Shown here: positions 21,130-32,872 of the stretch, one piece after another
Layout of the letters: the number at the start of each line of letters is the position of its first letter
Numbering within the stretch: the stretch's first letter is position 1
Assembly (NCBI GenBank): GCA_947069175.1
Contig: CAMTDV010000003.1
Location: 42,313,606-42,377,605, forward strand
Reading direction: 5' to 3'
Length of the DNA stretch: 64,000 nucleotides
Source: Scalesia atractyloides
Taxonomy: Eukaryota; Streptophyta; Magnoliopsida; Asterales; Asteraceae
Made by a program: the position numbers and the translations under genes
Notes under the pieces: generated by a model
Seen by the model: only the letters and a program-made list of their open reading frames with translations
What the model was told of the DNA's origin: nothing
Databases searched by the model: none

Positions 21130-23157
21130 ATTTCAATACCCGATCAATTTGAGATGGGGACCCAAGCCTTAGTGGTCTTGGGTAGACCCTTATCATCAAG
21201 AAATGTGATTTCTATTTCTTGATGATTTGGAAAATTTGTGCCTCCCCTGAAACATTACCGGTCTTAGGTTTCCAAGATTGTTGAAATTTACCAGAATGAC
21301 TATTGTTTACATTTTTAACTACTTCTGGTTTTATCAAACTTGATGAACTTGGTTTCCTTTCTGAAAAATCCGATTTTAATGCTTTTTCAATTATTTTTAC
21401 TTGTTTACGTCTCTATTTTTCTTCTTGTTCTTTAATGATACGTTTGTCTTGTTTTGATGACACAGATCGACGTTGGCAAGTTGGTTCATGAGGGGCTTTT
21501 TCAACAAATCTGGGTTTTGCTGGGTTGGTACAATTTTTTATTATGTGGCAAACTCTCTACATTTAAAACATGTTCTCCTTTCAACAAATTTAGGAGATCA
21601 TGTTTTATGACTTGATGTTGAATTTGTGGGTCTAGAGGTACTTGGTTCATCTTCACACCCATTTGTGTGTTGAGAGTAATTGTTTTGACTGTTACGCTTT
21701 AAACTTGATTTACAAAATCAACATTAGACATGCTTTCAAAAGTCTCGATTTAATCAGTACCAGTTGAACTCACAAATTTAACATTCTTCAATTTCTTCTT
21801 GTAGCGAGCGCCTTTAGCTTCAACCATTGGTTGTGATACCTTAGGTTTTTCAGCTCACTTTTCTTGTTGTTTTTCTGTTGAAATGGATAATGGTTGTGAC
21901 TTGATTGGATTTTTCTTTTCCAAAATTTTGGTTGTTGAATTTTCGAAAACTTGATCAATTGAGGTTGGATTTACATTTTTGATCGGAAAGTCTTTGTTTG
22001 AGTAAATTTTCTTTTCCCCAATCAAATTATACAATACATTATCATTTTTATCTGTAGACGCATTTGTCTTAATAGATTTCCTTGGATCATTCCCTTGATT
22101 TTCAACAGTTTTCACATTGGGAGTAGCAGAAATCTCTATCCCTTTTTCTTCATCAAGAGATTGATTCTGATCAATTTTCTCTGACTCGTCATCTGATGAA
22201 TCATCCTCCTCTATTGTAGAAGGATTCTAATCAACAAATAATGATGAGTTCTCTGATTTTCTCGATTCAACTGAGGAATTGTCCAGCTTAAACCCTAATC
22301 CTGCTGCAAATTCTTCATGATTAAGAGGTACAGATGGTTCAAAGCGTGGCATTTCCTCTTCATCAGGCAATTTGGTATAATTATGTTTCAAATGAGGTGG
22401 ACACGATTTATACCCAATGCATTTGACATCTCCGTTAAGTTTTTGAACATCAATGATGTGATCAAGCACATATCAGGAGTTAGAATAACTCTCCAATCTG
22501 AGCTTAATTGCATCATGTTCACATTTGGCAATGGCTAACTCCTTTTTCGTTTCTTCAAGGATATTAATGTAGTTATTAATTCCTGTTTGATTGTTCAAAA
22601 CTGTTTTTGTTAATTCAGAAATGCTTTTCTTAAGAGTCTTGATTACAGATTTGAATTCTTTTTCGTTTCGAGTTAAAGCCAGATTTGCCTCTTTGCATTT
22701 TGACAGTTCAACAACTAAGCATTGATTGTGACTGTTTGTTGTTTCAAATTTCGTTTTAAATTCAGCATAGTCACTGCATATCTTAGGAGAGACGGATTTT
22801 ACCTGACTAATCGAACCTATAACATTAGGCATGAAGGCAGTATTATGAGAGAAGGATGCACATTTGTAAAGATTTTCTCCATTTCCTTTGATGCAACTTC
22901 TGCTTTCTTCATCAAACAAGCCTTTGACCTTTCAGCTTCTCTGCTTCTTTCAGCAACTCATTGACCTCAGTATCAATCCCTTCCCTGATATGTAAACCAG
23001 ATCCATAACCACCTGCACTCAAGCATTCCTCATCAGAACTACCATTATACCCTGAACTATCATCATCATCATCAGAAGTGTCAATGCTGTGAACATGTTT
23101 GATCCGATTGATAATCTTGGCATAACATGCAGTTCCTCCTTGATTCTCGTTTCCCAA
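21130..23157 (-). pseudogene. Gag extension of element B with coiled coil and a second, damaged zinc knuckle
   Basis: Minus-strand frames 23157-22912, 22919-22473, 22469-22227 and 22115-21855 join into a long region after the first zinc knuckle. It holds an Asp/Ser cluster (DTSDDDDDSSG), a helical segment rich in Lys/Glu/Leu that looks like a coiled coil (about 22770-22480) and a further charged stretch. Near 21570-21529 the sequence CFKCREFAT is the start of a second CCHC knuckle that now ends in stops. Elements C (28850-28891) and D (63248-63289) have an intact knuckle at the equivalent place, just upstream of protease. Sirevirus Gag proteins are known to be unusually long. Confidence 0.7.
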
Positions 23158-23289
23158 TTATACTGACCAATCGTATCCTTCATCTGCTTGAACTACTAGA
23201 GCTCTGTTTGTGTTGTTTGAAGGCCCAGACTGGTTAGTGTTGTTTGGGTTGTTAACAGTTCCTATTTTGCGTTCATTGTTAACTTGAGT

Positions 23290-24799
23290 TGTGTTGGATG
23301 GTTGTGATTGATTTCAGAAAGGGTTGTGATTTCCTTGTTTGCTGGGTCTAGTGCACTCACGCTTGAAATGACCTTTTTCACCATAGTTGAAGCAAGTAAC
23401 AGCATCTTTATCAAAACCATATTCCGTATCTTTCTTGCTTTCCAAACTCGTTCTCCCAGTTCTGCTCATGTAATCCTTAGCTCTTCTGACCGCACTTGCA
23501 AACGCCCATTTAATATCCATTAGCTCCGTCTCATCTCTGTCCATTTTTTGATAGTCTTCATTAGTCAAATTGATGTTTCCAATTTGACCAGCGACTAGTC
23601 CATAATAAGCACTAACCATAGTGTTCAGAAGTTCCATATGTTCCCGAGCAACTTCTGTACTGACCTTGGAAAGGTGTGATGTATCAAGTCTGACGGTATT
23701 AGGATTTGCAGGTTGAAAGTTGTTACCATAAAAAGCTTGTTGAGAAGCTTGTTGTGGAACTTGAGGTGTAACAACTTGAGGTTGTGGTAGAAAGGCTTAG
23801 GATCAAATACTTGACCATAGGTTTGAGTACTTGAGCCAGCAGATTGATCTGTTTGAACTGATGGTGGTAGAAAGGGATTAACATTTGACACAAACGCGGT
23901 TTGAAGTTTTGGTTGCTGAGTTGTCCTAACACCTGTGTTAATACCTCCAAAGTACATCTCAGGGTTTTGTGAAACAAAAACCCTTTTTGCTTTCTGGATT
24001 TCTTCTTTGTTGTTGTTCTCCAACTTTTGAACAAATTCATAAATACTAATCATATCCAAAACACCTGTATGCCTTAGTAAGTCAATAAATTGACTCCACT
24101 TTGGCGGTAAAGCGTCAGCAAAACGCATCACGATTTCTTGTGGAGATGCTAACACTTTGTATGAATACAGTTCACTAAGCAGATGGTAGAAACGTGTTGT
24201 CATATCATTCAGTGTTTCATTCTTCATGAACATGAAACCTTCAAACTCTTTCTTTAGCAGATCATGTCGTTTTTTCTGGTTGCAGCATTTCCTTCTCCTC
24301 TTGCTTCCAAAGTATCCCATAGATTCTTGGTGGTGGTACAATACACAAACTGATGATAAATATCCTTATGAAGTGCTTGTGTAAGGATAGCAAATGCCTT
24401 CTTCTCTAAATCATAAGCCTTTTTATCGCTTTCATCTAAGTTGGCTAAGGAGGTTGGATTTGATCCTGCTTCTTCAAGAGATTCCTTGTATGGTGTAGTA
24501 AAACATATCCATAAATTCTGTATTTTGACCGAGAACATATGTATGCAAATGACTTTTCCACGAAGGATAATTGTTCATATGGTTCAGTTTTGGTGGACGG
24601 TTATTACTTCCAGTTTCACTCTCGCATGTAAGAAGAGTCTGAATGCTCTGGTTTTGATTTGCTACACATGCCCATTGATTGCGGTAATCATGGTTGTGTG
24701 TTGAGGCATTAGTGATTTAACCCATGAGGTTGTAGAGCTTTGTGTTGAGTCTTGATTTGTGCTTGAACTACTCCCCCAATCCCAAGGATTAGTACTCAT
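23290..24799 (-). pseudogene. Gag of element B
   Basis: Gag starts at ATG 24799 (MSTNPWDWGSS) and is soon broken by stops between 24665 and 24545. The frame 24538-24254 and the frame 24341-23625 give the Copia-type Gag core: AFAILTQALHKDIYHQF, a NLWDTLEARGEG block, DLLKKEFEGFMF, MTTRFYHLLSELYSY and ALPPKWSQFIDLLR. The frame 23637-23314 continues to the zinc knuckle at 23353-23394, read as CFNYGEKGHFKREC. The second zinc-binding Cys is Tyr, so this knuckle could not bind zinc normally. Capsid assembly and RNA packaging would be its role in an intact element. Confidence 0.82.
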
Positions 24800-25580
24800 T
24801 ATGTTTTTTGGTTATGAAAATTAAAAGGTTTAAAGTTTAATTTTTGAAAATAACAGTCTCATTTTAAATTTCACAATTTTAAAAACCACAAAGTTTTGAA
24901 AAATTGAGACACGAAACAGATCAAAGAAGCTTGTTCTTCGTACGAATCAGTGATTCGTACAAGTCACACTTCTTCGTACGAACCAGGTTGTTCGTACGAA
25001 TGACACTCTTTCGTGCGAGCAATATGTGCTTTGTGTGAACAAGGTCATTCAAGCGGATGACTTGGTCTTTCACACGAACAGTCTTGTTCTTCATGCAGAT
25101 GGGCTATTCGCACGGATTTTTTTAGCAAAGAGGAATCTTTTTTGCAGTGTTGGTTGGTGAAAATTTCCTTTTCTAACACAGACTTGTTTACGAAAGTGGT
25201 CAGTTTTCTACATAATTTTGGTTAAAAAGACAAACATTCCATATCAGCTTTTCAGTCAAAACAGTCAAGTCAGAATGTCCAGAGATTTGGTCAACCCTAC
25301 AAGAATATTCCGGTGAGTTTTCCGGCAGAGTTTCACCTGAAAATATGTTCAACTGAATTTTGATAAAAAATTTTAAGAAAAACCAGATTCTAACGTGTCT
25401 CCATGTATTCTAACAAGGTTTTTATGAAAATTTTCTGGATACAACAAGTTTTAACTAAGTTTTAGTTGGTTATCTTTTAAAAACTTAAGTTTCCTGTTGA
25501 AAGTTCAAGAACACTTCTAGAAACCCTCACAACTAACTCAGACACAACACTAAGCTTGGTTTTAAACAAGGAAGAGAGCC
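24800..25580 (-). other. Leader of element B with CGTACG palindromes
   Basis: This region between primer binding site and gag shows no coding potential. At 24935-25110 it carries three exact CGTACG palindromes and several degraded ones, the same word as in U3 and in the spacer before ORF3. Confidence 0.7.
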
Positions 25581-25595
25581 AAAGCTCTGATACCA
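25581..25595 (-). other. Primer binding site of element B
   Basis: The minus strand reads TGGTATCAGAGCTTT two bases after the LTR end. This is the initiator-Met type used by Sireviruses. Confidence 0.93.
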
Positions 25596-25597
25596 CT

Positions 25598-26345
25598 TGT
25601 AGGTCCACTTGGAGGATCAAGTTTAACCTACTTCCCTGTTTATATAACACACATACGCGTGCGGAATCCTCGGAAGTATGCAAACCAAAGCAAAGTAAGA
25701 AACACAAGATAACCAAATATTCAATATCTTGATTAACAAAAGAGAACTAGTACAAGACATACAAACAATGTTCATACAGACTCAGGAAATACACTCTGTG
25801 TTCTTGTGCTTCAGTGTCTCTCTCTACTGTCTAACTTGTCTACTACTATACACTTTCACTGAGAAGTGCATGTCTGTTTATATAGTGTCCGCACCTAGCA
25901 ACAGTACGAAGAATGTTGTTGGTCGTACGAAACACCATAAGTCACGAAGAACATTCTCCAAAAGATGGCTCGTACGAACATAAACTGACTCATATGAATC
26001 AAGCAAGATACTTGTTGAGATGAGCCCACTCGTACGACTAAAGAGCCACTCGTACGAATGGTGAGTGGCTCGTACGAGCAACAACTTGCTCGTACAAAGT
26101 ACTTCTCACTCATACTTGAAGTGTTCTTCAGAGAACGTGCCAACAAACATGACGTAAAAAAGACTCAACAATATGCATACATGCAACTGTTTTACAACAC
26201 AGACAAACTAATCGTCGTACTAAATCAAGATAGGAGGATATCTTGATTTGGTCTACACGACCAAACTATACAGACACATTAAACAAAGACCGTACAATTA
26301 CAGACGTAACTAAGAACAAGTGACAGACACAAAAGTGTACCAACA
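25598..26345 (-). repeat. 5' LTR of element B (748 bp)
   Basis: It is homologous to 12791-13519 over its whole length and begins TGTTGGTACAC on the minus strand. It has its own TATA at 25877-25886 and palindromes at 25920-26110. The frames at 25477-26246 are LTR or leader shadows. Confidence 0.95.
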
Positions 26346-26735
26346 CAGGCTTGAGGAGCTTGATGAAGACCATAGAGAGCTTTGTCAAGCTTATAGTACC
26401 GTTTAGGGAAATGTTGATCTTCAAAGCCCGGAGGCTGACAAATGTAGATTTCCTCTTTCACCTTCCCATATGGAAATGCACTCTTCACATCCATCTTAAA
26501 CACCTTGAAGTTTTTGTACGAAGAATATGCCAAAAATATTCTAATAGCTTCCAAATGTGCTACTGGAGCAAAAACTTCTTCATAGTCAATCACTTCCTCT
26601 TGTCGAAAACCTTGAACAACCAATCTTGCCTTGTTCTTTATAATCACCCCACGATAATCCATTTTGTTAAGGAATACCCACTTTGTTCCGATTGGGAACT
26701 TCCCTTCTGGTAGGTCAACCAATTCCTATAATTTA
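26346..26735 (-). pseudogene. N-terminal RT of element C (right of the B insertion)
   Basis: The minus strand reads GTKWVFLNKMDYRGVI, VAHLEAIRIFLAYSSY, DVKSAFPYGKVKEEIY, PPGFEDQ and LYGLHQAPQA, then stops exactly at the CAGGC target duplication of element B. What follows to the left is the LTR of B. The rest of this RT is at 12785-12028. Before B arrived this part was already changed (FLYG to FPYG), but the frame is otherwise clean. Confidence 0.9.
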
Positions 26736-27560
26736 AGTTTCCTGAACTGAGATAGTTCTTCCTGCATCGCTTGCACCAAGCTGGAGTTATGAATGGCTTC
26801 TTTGATATCATTTAGTACAGATTGCGATAAAAAGGCGGCATATAATCCTTTGTTGATAACGTATGTCTGGCCACGAGTTCGTACATCATCTTCCACGGAA
26901 CCAATTACATCCTCAAGGGGATGATTCTGATTTGTCTTGTATCCTGCGTTGTTATGGGTTTCAATTTGTTGAGGTAGATTGGTGAAGTGTTCATCGACAT
27001 AGATGATGGGTGTTCCATCTTCCTGTGTTGGTTCATTCACATTCGTATGTGAGGAAGAAGCATCATTTTCAGATGCGTTCCCAGCCAAAGTGTCCCCATT
27101 AGTTTCATCCACATGAAGGATTAGATCAGCTGAAAAGGGAGTGAAACAAGTAGTGAAAAGAGTGAGTCCAATGTCTGACAAATCAAACAGTGGTTCCACT
27201 TGAGTGGTATCAGTGGGTTGGGTTTCAGGAATAGATTCGGGAACGTCGAAGGTGTTGAACACAATATCTACATCATAAAGGCAGTCGGGAGAACTTCCAG
27301 TGTTGGTGTAGTTTCCTTCTTGAAAATTGATGTAGTATGACTCAAGCACCATCTTGGTTCGTTTGTTATAGACCCGATACGCTTTTTGAGTAGATGTGTA
27401 TCCCATGAAGTAGCACACATCACCAACTGCTTCAAAATTGATAAGATTGTCTTCAGTGTTGAGGAGTGTACAAGAACATCCAAACAGTCTAAAGAAATCT
27501 ATCAGATGCTTTCTCTGGAAAAGAAGTTCATAGGCGGTTTTTTCCATGAGGTTTAACGAT
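26726..27560 (-). pseudogene. Integrase C-terminal region and linker of element C
   Basis: The frame 27547-26726 starts KTAYELLFQRKHLIDFFRLFGCSC, the usual integrase C-terminal block, with YFMGYTSTQKAYRVYN a little later. It continues as an acidic, Ser/Thr-rich linker into RT. It is the longest clean integrase/linker frame in C. A stop or shift just upstream at about 27550-27680 separates it from the core. The frame 27483-27268 is a shadow. Confidence 0.8.
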
Positions 27561-27682
27561 GAGAACTCAATTCAAAACATAGCATGCTGTGTTGACTGCT
27601 TTTGCTCAGAAGATGATAGGAAGCTTGGAGTCTACGAGCATAGTTCGAGCAGCTTCAATGAGTGTTCTATTCTTCCGTTCTG

Positions 27683-28402
27683 CTACGCCATTTTGCTGAG
27701 GAGTTCTGGCTGCACTGTACTAAAGGCAAATTCCCTTTTCTTCGTAGAATAAGATAGACGTCTGATTTTTGAATTCAGAACCATTATCACTTCTGACTGA
27801 TTGACCATCAGTTTGATAACGTTCTCGATCATAGGAATGAAGGTCTGATAAAATGGATGTTGTTTTGCTCTTTGCTTCAAGAAAATAAACCCATGAGAAA
27901 CGAGAAAAATCATCTAAATCACCAAGCAGTAAGATCTTTTAGCCAAACTTTTAACATTGATAGGGCCAAAAAGATCCATGTACAGCAATTGCAATGGTGC
28001 GATTATCGTATTCACTGTCTTAGGCTTGTGTGGCTTTTGTTGTTGCTTGCCTTGGGCGCATGTGATACAATTTTCTGAAAAAGGAAATTCTTTTATTGGT
28101 AAACCTCTTACTAGATTTAATTTAGAGAGTTTATTCATATTTTTGAAATTCACATGCCCCAACCGCCTGTGCCAAACCCGTGATTTCGATTTTGACGCTT
28201 TAGAAATCAGACACGTCATATGCTCATTGGATTTTGGGTTTTTCATATTGAGAACGTAGCTGTTGTTTTGACAAGGAGCTATGAGCATAACATTTCGGCA
28301 TGAACGGAGTATTCGGGTTTGAGAAATAGGCATTCCATGTCGTTGAACAGCATCGATATTCCTTTGTCGCAGACTTGTGATACGCTCATGAGGTTGTAAC
28401 AC
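27683..28402 (-). pseudogene. Pre-integrase zinc domain and integrase core of element C
   Basis: The frame 28402-27914 carries WHRRLGHVNFKNMNKL...CITCAQGKQQQKPH, a full HHCC-type zinc domain, then LLYMDLFGPINV with the first catalytic Asp. The frame 27913-27683 and overlapping phases hold the following core, including a degraded SDNGSEFKN block near 27770 and the ARTPQQNG-like end near 27700. Several frame changes separate these pieces, so no continuous integrase remains. Confidence 0.8.
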
Positions 28403-28620
28403 AATTCTGGTACATAATTGACGTTTTCTAATGTAAATGCTTCAGATAAGACGTCTCCCATTCCAACAATCTTCCCTCCCTTTTCATCTCCGGCAAAAGA
28501 TACGAAGTCGTCGTCGATGAATGTTCTTCAGGAGTTCCTTCAATCTGGTCATATGCCTTGAGCATCCACTGTCCACGTGCCACAATGTATTCCATGAGCA
28601 TTCGAAGCCATTTTTGCAAT
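28403..28620 (-). pseudogene. Protease of element C
   Basis: One phase reads WHVDSGCSRHMTR near 28585-28547, with the catalytic DSG. The next readable piece is in other phases (FVSFAGDEKGG, VNYVPELCYNLMSVSQVC at about 28460-28370). Frame changes lie at about 28540 and 28430. This retroviral-type aspartic protease would process Gag-Pol. Confidence 0.75.
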
Positions 28621-28849
28621 TTATTATGTTATACAACAACAAACAAAAATATATACAAGTTAGTTAGTTTTCGAAACTCATACTTGCTTCAAGTTTAATC
28701 CAATCATCATTTTGAACAAGAATATCTTCTTTTCTTTTCCCAAAACATGTTGAATTAACTATGTTTTTTACTGATTTCTTAAAATTATCAAATTGCTAGG
28801 TGAAACTTTTGACAAAATCTTGTTTAGGTTCAGAAAATTTCTTGCTCTT

Positions 28850-28891
28850 GCAATGTTTCGTTGTATGTCCTAAATAACCACAGCGAAAACA
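28850..28891 (-). pseudogene. Second zinc knuckle of the Gag of element C
   Basis: The minus strand encodes CFRCGYLGHTTKHC, an intact CCHC knuckle about 1.7 kb downstream of the first one at 30629-30670 and just before protease. A basic Ser-rich stretch follows. Confidence 0.8.
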
Positions 28892-28899
28892 TTGTTTGC

Positions 28900-30229
28900 A
28901 ATTTGCTCTTTTCTTTTTGGTAGATGACGCGTGTGAAGATGATGTATGTGATGAGAGTCTTCAGCTGCATGAAGCGTTGTCTGATGATGCAATGTAGCTT
29001 GAACTTTCGACTTTCTTCATTTTCTTGTCAATGCGGCTTTCATCATCTGAGCAATCTTGGTCATTGTCGGTGTTGATGAAAAATCTGATTTTTGTTCTTT
29101 ACTTGATTCATTTGAACCGAGATCATTAAAAGAGCTAAAAAATTCTCCATCATCTTCTAAAGTTGCGGTGAATGAGTCCTTGCTAATGATGTCTTCATTG
29201 ATTTCCGTTTCTGTCTCTGATTTACCCGCGTGAGATGGAACAAATTCTGGAATTTCCTCGGTGAGGAATTTCCCAAATCTGTTTTGTTTTAATTCAGGAA
29301 CAAACACAAGGGGTTCATCCACACAACTTTTTCATCACAATAAGAAAAATTGAAGTCATGACATTCAACCACTACATTCTCGTGGTTGTGGGTCTTAAAT
29401 GTAGGCACATGGCCATCACAGTCATCCCGAATGTTAAATTTAGGCACACGGCCATTACAGTCATCCATCCTAGTCAAAGTATTACAGTTATTCGAATAGA
29501 AGTATTGTTTTTCTTATTACAATTCCAGGCGAACCAGTTAACGGTGGAATAAATGTCGCCCGAATATCATATCCCAATTTTCGATCCTCCACAGTCATCA
29601 TCCTCATCGCACACATCTTCTTTACACTCAAACACATCTGCACTACTTTCAGAAATGTTAGTATTTTTGTCATTTTCGTAAGAGACATTTTGAGTAAAAA
29701 GATCATTTTCATCAATAAAATCATTATTAGGATGAGGAGATGGCATAGGTACATAGTTTTTGTTGTGCGGAGGAGGAAAGATTTTTCTTTCGTTTCTGAG
29801 CTTATCCTTGTACCCAATCTCATCCTTCACGTATGTCGGTCGTTGGCAATTTTTAATGTCAACCAGTGCCTTTCGGCTAATTTTCCATTTATCGATCATG
29901 ATTTGCAATCTATTGTCTTCATTTTGAGATTTTTCTAATCTTTCAGTTAAATCATTTATGATAAAATCTTTTCAAAAAACAAATTCTTTTAATGTCTGCA
30001 TTTCAGCTAAAGTTGAATTCAACTTTCTCTGATATGCAGCTTCATTTTCTTTCAGTTCTTTGTTAAATTGCAAAACCTTTTCTTTTTCTCTAATCAGGTC
30101 ACGGTTGAGTGATTTATAATGTGCCACGACATTCAAACATGGTTGGGAGCATAGTTTTGCTTTAAATTCATACGCTATGTTGTTTACCAGATCCTTATCC
30201 TCTTTCTCCTTTGCAGATTCAGCTTTCAT
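28900..30229 (-). pseudogene. Gag extension of element C, acidic and coiled coil
   Basis: Minus-strand frames 30229-29972 (Lys/Glu-rich, coiled-coil-like: LNRDLIREKEKVLQFNKELKE), 29908-29567 (basic to acidic) and 29322-29017 (acidic, Ser-rich) form the region between the two zinc knuckles. It corresponds to 23157-21855 in element B. I recognise no enzymatic motif. Frames at 29358-29552, 29488-29823 and 29690-29938 are shadows of this stretch. Confidence 0.6.
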
Positions 30230-31662
30230 GGCGGCTGCAGGAGCTTCAGCTTTCTCATTCTTGATGCTGCTAGTTGCTTCTTGGGCTTTCTTCTATGGTT
30301 CAGGCTTCTCAGCTTCTTTCTTTCCCTTATATGTTGACGGTTTAGTAGGAGCAACTATGCTCTCCAAGCCTTTATCTATAACTTTGTCGCCCCTAGGAAT
30401 TCCTACAGATTATTTCCCATCACAGTTTGATGAAGATGAGACTTATCTAGTAGAGATTTGAGCCATAAGAGCCTTGTTGACTTCTTCCTTTGCCTCGGCA
30501 ATTTCAGCCCAATCATAATCTTCTACCACCAGTGCCTTTGGGTTGTTATCAGCAGCATTTTCATTTACCTCAATAGTGATTGGTCTTCTCGTTGGGGCAA
30601 TCTCAGTATTCTCGTTCTTCAACAATGGGCAATCTCTCTTGAAGTGATCCAAATTCTTGCAATTGTAGCATCGCAACTTTGACTTTTCGAAACCGGCTTT
30701 TTCGAAAGACAATCTCTTTCCTGTCTTATCTTGAAATTTCTTCAGTCTTAAGGTGATCATAGCCATATGCCATTTGAGATCCATTTCTTCCATATCATCT
30801 GGATCAACTTGGTACATATCTTCAGCTGAAAGAAAGTCTCGTTTCAGTTCACCCGACATAAGAGCCTCATAACTGCTGAGGAAGGTGTTAAACAGTGCAA
30901 CATGTTCAGTGGAGATCTTTAGTGCTTGAGCATCGATGACCACAGTAGCTTTCTCGTTGGACTGTGGAGCCTTAGCAGAGTTTGCGGAAGCGTTGAAGTA
31001 AGATACACTGGCACTTTGAGAGGTTGAACCCCCGGAGACTGTCGGGGCACGAATGCCATGTTCTTGGGCATAATAACAGCAGCGGATTGATCAGATTTTT
31101 TTTGTGAGTATCCTATTTGATTCATCTCTCTTTTGAGCACATCCATTTCGAAAGCCTTTAGAGTGTTGATCAATTCCGAACGGGTAACTGGAGTCGTACT
31201 AGTTAGGAAGGTTCTTTTCATCATCATGCACTGTAAGCTCCATTCTTTTGGAAGAGAGTCCAAAAGCTTTTTAATTGAAGCATAGTTGGCAACAATATTA
31301 CCAACTTTCTTCATTTTCGTTAACACATTCAGAAAGCGGCTAATGTGATCTGACAAACCTTCACCTCGAGCACTTCCAAACATGTCGTATTCTTTTTGAA
31401 TCATATCTCTCTTGTTTTCCATCAGTTCTTCGTTGCCTTCGTAGTGATCGATAAGAGCCAACCATAGTTCATGAGCCGAGGTGTATTCTTCAAACAAGTT
31501 GTTGTCATCCTTTGACAAAGCCATAGTTAGAGCAGCGTGAGCCCGACGGTCACGTTGGATGAGTGTCCTATCTTTATCAGTGAAGGTTGAGGGATCTTCG
31601 TTGATAGTATGAATATCATTGCGAATAACCATAGGAACATGGGGTCCTATAGTGACGGACAT
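30230..31662 (-). pseudogene. Gag of element C
   Basis: The start is at 31662 (MSVTIGPHVPMVIRND). The frame to 30919 holds the Copia Gag core: RAHAALTMALSKDDNNLFEEY, HELWLALIDHYEGNEEL, DMIQKEYDMFGSARGEGLSDH and LLDSLPKEWSLQC. A 1-bp shift near 30940 moves to the frame 30943-30443, with FNTFLSSYEALMSGELKRD and the intact knuckle CYNCKNLDHFKRDC at 30629-30670. It is the best-preserved Gag among the Copia elements in the window, with one frame change up to the knuckle. The leader ATG context fits a start right after the TACGC-rich leader. Confidence 0.85.
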
Positions 31663-32294
31663 CCATTAAGTTCAAATTGCTGATCAGAGATTAAATACGC
31701 TGGTTTTTGAAGTACTGTGTTCAAATACGCCGGTTAACAGTTAATACGTGGAGCTTGGTCAAATAAGTTGTGGTTCTTGAAATCCTAGATCGGCGACAAT
31801 AGCTAATTCCACTGGTACAAACAAAACACATGTAAGGTTGGCTAAGTACGCCGATCACCGTGATAAAATCGTTGTGGATCTTTATCACTGACTTCGAAGT
31901 CGCCTTCGATGAAATACGTTGACACTATTTCGCTGAGAATCAACAAACCGCTGGTATATTGCTGGCATATTTGTTAATTACGCGATCTTCAATCTAATTA
32001 CGCTAAATTCAAAATTATCTACGCTGTCTTTAAATTTAAATACGCCCATCATGGTTCAAGTACGAACAAAAACCCTCTAATCACTCAAAAACGACTCAAA
32101 ATCCATGTTTCTTTGTATCAAAATGACCCAAATGTTCACTAAAACACTGACTAACAACAACCCAATGATTAAACACACCAGATCAAGCCACTTTAAGTCT
32201 AAAATTTTGAAAAACCTTGAAACTTTGAAAACTTTTGAAAAACCTTCAAAACATGAAAAATCTTAACAAAAACTCAAACAATCAAGAGCACAAA
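31663..32294 (-). other. Leader of element C with TACGC-type palindrome words
   Basis: No gene is seen here. Words such as AAATACGCCGG, TACGCTG, AATACGTTG and TTACGCG recur about ten times in 31680-32050. They are the same family as in the pol-ORF3 spacer and in the U3 of this element. Confidence 0.65.
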
Positions 32295-32307
32295 GGCTCT
32301 AATACCA
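32295..32307 (-). other. Primer binding site of element C
   Basis: The minus strand reads TGGTATTAGAGCC, one base off the usual initiator-Met sequence (T for C at position 7). It lies three bases after the LTR end. The change is probably a later mutation. Confidence 0.8.
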
Positions 32308-32310
32308 AAT

Positions 32311-32872
32311 TGTGAGTCCCAAAACTGATACGGATCACAGTGGTTTGATTGTTAACACCCAAACAACTATAGATTAGTTGTTTGAATGTGTAAAAGTTAA
32401 GAAAACCAAAAGATGAAGATGAAGATTCTTGTTTTGGATGCAATAACAAGTGTTGTATATGTAATCCCAACTGATAAACACACTTAATGCACCTGGATAT
32501 TTGGATTTAGCACAAGAACAATAATAACAACACAAGAAATCACTAAAACTTGTCCAAGAACCTTGGACTAGGGTTTCCATACATTATATATACAACTAAC
32601 CACCCAGCGTATTTATTAAATACGTTGGGTCCTTAAATACGCCGCTACAAGGAGATTCCCTGTAAATACACTTTTAGACCCTGAACTATCTAGAACATTA
32701 TAAACTATTACAAAACTATCCAAAACCTGCTAAAACCAAGTACCGACGATCTCAAAAGTTCCAACATAAAAAACGAATCCTAAATACATTTCCGAGATTC
32801 CCAGGATCCTGTGAAGACCAAGCAAGTGACCATTGGCGCCTTCAAGCTCTTTTCCACACGTTTTCTTCAACA
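32311..32872 (-). repeat. 5' LTR of element C (about 562 bp)
   Basis: The inner end (+ strand TGTGAGTCCC at 32311) parallels TGTAGGTCC of B and TGTAAGTCT of D. The outer end at TCAACA (32867-32872) is inferred from the usual TGTTGA start, since the other LTR is not in the window. The minus strand carries TATATATAA at 32584-32592. Directly upstream, at 32605-32650, a palindrome pairs CAGCGTATTTA with TAAATACGTTG. Confidence 0.75.

Larger units (their letters stand above)
12791..26345 (-). mobile_element. Complete Copia/Sirevirus element B, 13.6 kb
   Basis: Two homologous LTRs (12791-13519 and 25598-26345), a primer binding site at 25581-25595, a polypurine tract at 13520-13533 and a perfect CAGGC target duplication define a full-length element on the minus strand. 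Its order is leader, gag, gag extension, protease, integrase, RT, RNase H, spacer, third ORF. All genes carry frameshifts or stops. By eye the LTRs differ at around 4-5% of positions, so B is older than A by that measure. Confidence 0.95.
8856..32872 (-). mobile_element. Copia/Sirevirus element C, split by element B and cut by element A
   Basis: Reading leftward from 32872: LTR, primer binding site, gag, protease, integrase and RT run to 26346. Element B occupies 12791-26345, and C resumes with the rest of RT and RNase H (12785-11770), a non-coding spacer and a third ORF (about 9641-8856). Domain order PR-INT-RT-RH is Copia. The long Gag with two distant zinc knuckles, the iMet primer site and the ORF after pol are Sirevirus traits. 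The 3' LTR and end of the third ORF lie left of the window or were displaced by A. Confidence 0.9.
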
